Positions 63,053 to 64,000 of a stretch of 64,000 nt of DNA are shown in pieces; the stretch's first letter is position 1; the number at the start of each line of letters is the position of its first letter. Where the stretch lies: positions 3,666,827 to 3,730,826 of the forward strand of contig OX345646.1 of the NCBI GenBank assembly GCA_947044365.1, written 5' to 3'. Below the pieces are notes generated by a model that did no database searches, was not told where the DNA came from, and was given only the letters and a program-made list of their open reading frames with translations. Origin of the DNA: Petrosia ficiformis (taxonomy: Eukaryota; Porifera; Demospongiae; Haplosclerida; Petrosiidae). The translations under genes were made by a program, and so were the position numbers.

Positions 63053-63950
63053 GTCCACTTACGCGAGTATGCGTTGTATACGTAGTTAAGGAAGTTACAT
63101 CATTCCCGGGGGCTTGGTCAATTAATGGGCGTGGCGCGTAAAAGAACGCGCGATCATTGATCAAGCTCTACACAGCAGCAGAAAGAAATCTGTGTAGCTT
63201 ATGTAGAAACTGGAACTAATAGCTAGCTATTCTGCCTGAAATATATTCCTAAAGTTCTACAAGGTCCTTTGAAAGGTCAGGAGAGTAGATAATCAAAATA
63301 ATAAGCTGTTGTCTTTCATGCTTGATAAAGTCAGCCATGATTACCGAATGCTGGACACCACAAAGCAGTCATAGAGATATGTTTATCTTTACTTAAATTT
63401 GTAAAGCAATCATAGGGATGTTTTTATGGCCCGTAGGGCCATCCCTATAATTGCTTTCCACGGGGTTTAATGTATATATATATATATAATTATATATATA
63501 TTCTTGTGTCACTTGCGCGACTATGCGTTGTATACGTAGTTAAGGAAGTTGCGTCATTCCCGGGGGCTCGGTCAATTAATGGGCGTGGCGCGTAAAAGAA
63601 CGCGCGTTTGAGCTACAGACCAGCCAGGAAGATTCAGAAAGGATGTAAAACTGCTAATAACTGTTGTATATAGCAGAGAAACAGTATAGATATTATGCAA
63701 GAATCTTTAACAAGTAAGTATGATAAGTTATTGAGTTTCAGACACGAGGAAGTCATCATTTAGAACCTTGAAGGAGTACCTCAGTCAGTTCATCAGACAT
63801 CTGTGTATTTAGACTGCAATTAGGCTTACACTTACGTCTTCAGGCCCCAGGAGTACACAGAAAGGTAGAGACACTAGTGCCATCAGCAATGCTTAATACA
63901 TAGTCATCACAAAGCAAATATAGGGATGTTTTTTTCTCTATATACACTTG
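63053..63950. repeat. Stacked partial copies of the GTATGCGTTGTATACGTAGT repeat family
   Basis: The block (C/G)CGA(G/C)TATGCGTTGTATACGT through AGGAAGTTACATCATTCCCG occurs at about 63060 and 63520, as well as 61360 and 32270. Diverged forms occur at 20690, 28570, 52270 and 57375. It is part of the ATCCCTATGATTGC element family. Confidence 0.7.
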
Positions 63951-64000
63951 TTCTCTTCAAACATGCTCATATTTATATCTTTGTAATCATTTATTACTGT

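Larger units (their letters stand above)
47480..64000. repeat. Large direct segmental duplication, copy 2 (continues past the window)
   Basis: Partner of 5387-5473 plus 14986-32768. It holds the empty site of the 9.5-kb transposon at 47567-47575. It lacks the 927-bp insertion and the SINE pair found in copy 1, has a minisatellite of about 1.2 kb instead of 4 kb, and carries extra insertions at 50600-51210, 59800-60220 and about 61815-63945. Homology to copy 1 resumes at 63952. Confidence 0.95.

Overview
This is a eukaryotic window: AT-rich, with short (about 40-80 bp) GT-AG introns, tRNA-derived SINEs, MITEs and minisatellites. An ankyrin / Roc-type GTPase / death-fold gene and the very compact introns suggest a demosponge such as Amphimedon queenslandica. 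The species is an inference; I could run no database search. Exon joins were worked out by hand from splice sites and reading phase.

Layout. (1) 1-5.4 kb, minus strand: a transposon gene, cut by the window edge, that joins an N-terminal domain, a PHD finger, a Mutator-like DDE transposase and a USP-type deubiquitinase. Its first 1.3 kb is repeated as a near-perfect inverted copy at 5.52-6.83 kb. (2) 5,483-14,985: a 9.5-kb insertion with terminal inverted repeats and a 9-bp target duplication. It holds the inverted arm, a 175/179-bp satellite with higher-order structure, a multi-exon gene with a complete Ulp1/SENP (C48) peptidase, and a 165-bp satellite. (3) 14,986-about 32,770: copy 1 of a large direct segmental duplication. 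(4) About 33-46.5 kb: unique sequence with one minus-strand gene for a roughly 1,050-residue ankyrin / Roc-COR-like GTPase / death-fold protein, plus hairpin MITEs and a piggyBac-type MITE. (5) About 47,480-64,000: copy 2 of the duplication, which keeps the unoccupied site of the 9.5-kb transposon.

The two transposon genes share a paralogous N-terminal exon. One carries the transposase plus a ubiquitin peptidase, the other a SUMO-type peptidase. I infer a two-gene Mutator-like transposon family that carries its own ubiquitin/SUMO-cleaving enzymes; this is the most unusual system in the window. The duplicated segment carries at least two small exon sets of unknown function preserved in both copies, one of them with the 29-bp minisatellite in its intron. 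Many insertions are present in one copy and absent from the other, so the pair gives a record of empty sites.
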